The notes under the pieces: model-generated
Told to the model about the DNA's origin: nothing
Seen by the model: only the letters and a program-made list of their open reading frames with translations
The model's database searches: none
Origin: Terriglobia bacterium
Lineage (GTDB): Bacteria > Acidobacteriota > Terriglobia > Terriglobales > Acidobacteriaceae
Length of the DNA stretch: 64,000 nucleotides
Direction of reading: 5' to 3'
NCBI GenBank assembly: GCA_020073665.1
Contig: JAIQEU010000002.1
Span: forward strand, 186,001-250,000
In this document: piece after piece, positions 63,941 to 64,000 of the stretch
Numbering within the stretch: position 1 is the first letter of the stretch
How the letters are laid out: every line of letters starts with the position of its first letter
Translations under genes and position numbers: made by a program

Positions 63941-64000
63941 TGCCGATCAGGCTTCGTGCGGGAACGCCGCTCGTCTATTCGGTATTTTCGAACGGCTGCT
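63940..64000 (+). CDS. Hypothetical protein, 5' end only
   Basis: Open from an ATG that overlaps the previous stop (TGATG) to the window edge: MPIRLRAGTPLVYSVFSNGC. Too short to classify. Confidence 0.3.
   Translation, partial: MPIRLRAGTPLVYSVFSNGC

Overview
The window most likely comes from an acidobacterium (Acidobacteriota, class Terriglobia, Koribacter-like). This is inferred from several gene types typical of that group: an ADOP-type macrolide-export-like permease next to a PadR regulator, a TIGR02999-type sigma factor overlapping a Ser/Thr kinase with a PD40 propeller, a HAF-repeat protein, small secreted proteins of acidobacterial type, and a pilMNOPQ operon led by an excisionase-like HTH gene. 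The DNA is GC-rich and looks like one chromosomal contig. I saw no rRNA, tRNA, CRISPR array, prophage or transposase.

Layout. 0-12 kb is mostly housekeeping: the tail of the ATP synthase epsilon subunit with a strong terminator, secreted proteins, a transglutaminase-like protein, a HAD phosphatase, an FmdB-type zinc ribbon, a fused alpha/beta 2-oxoacid dehydrogenase E1, DoxX, a saccharopine-dehydrogenase-like enzyme, a cold-shock protein and a PEBP protein. 12-21 kb and 25.8-37.3 kb form a respiratory region: a TonB-like protein, Crp/Fnr regulators (one lacking its DNA-binding domain), an 11-haem cytochrome c fused to a b561-like membrane domain, a 7-haem NapC/NirT-like cytochrome, a xanthine-dehydrogenase-family molybdoenzyme, a Rieske/cytochrome b/9-haem cytochrome c complex, a NirJ/Ahb-type radical SAM protein, a YwiC-like protein, a third Crp-like regulator, the Fe-S repair protein RIC, a quinol nitric oxide reductase, and a sulfite-oxidase-family molybdoenzyme with a b-type cytochrome. 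Between these blocks lies a sigma factor/kinase pair (22-25.6 kb).

37-48 kb carries an ECF sigma/anti-sigma pair, secreted proteins, an epimerase, a HAF protein, the ADOP permease with PadR, a DinB protein and an internally duplicated secreted protein. 48-53 kb is accessory: pentapeptide-repeat, HEPN-like and PD-(D/E)XK proteins among dispersed repeats. 53.7-59.3 kb is the type IV pilus operon pilM-N-O-P-Q. After pilQ a roughly 2.3 kb segment carrying a DUF3800 gene lies between pilQ's 3' end and a second copy of that end. The right edge holds small hypothetical genes and repeats.

The most striking observation is regulatory. Dyads of the form TGTGA-N6-TCACA occur as pairs exactly 22 bp apart at four promoters: the Crp-family gene, its DNA-binding-domain-less paralogue, the 11-haem cytochrome, and the divergent Rieske/radical-SAM promoter. 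The adjacent Crp-like protein has a CRP-type recognition helix (SRETVTR) and three N-terminal cysteines. Together this suggests a redox or NO-responsive respiratory regulon. Three dispersed repeat families are also described.
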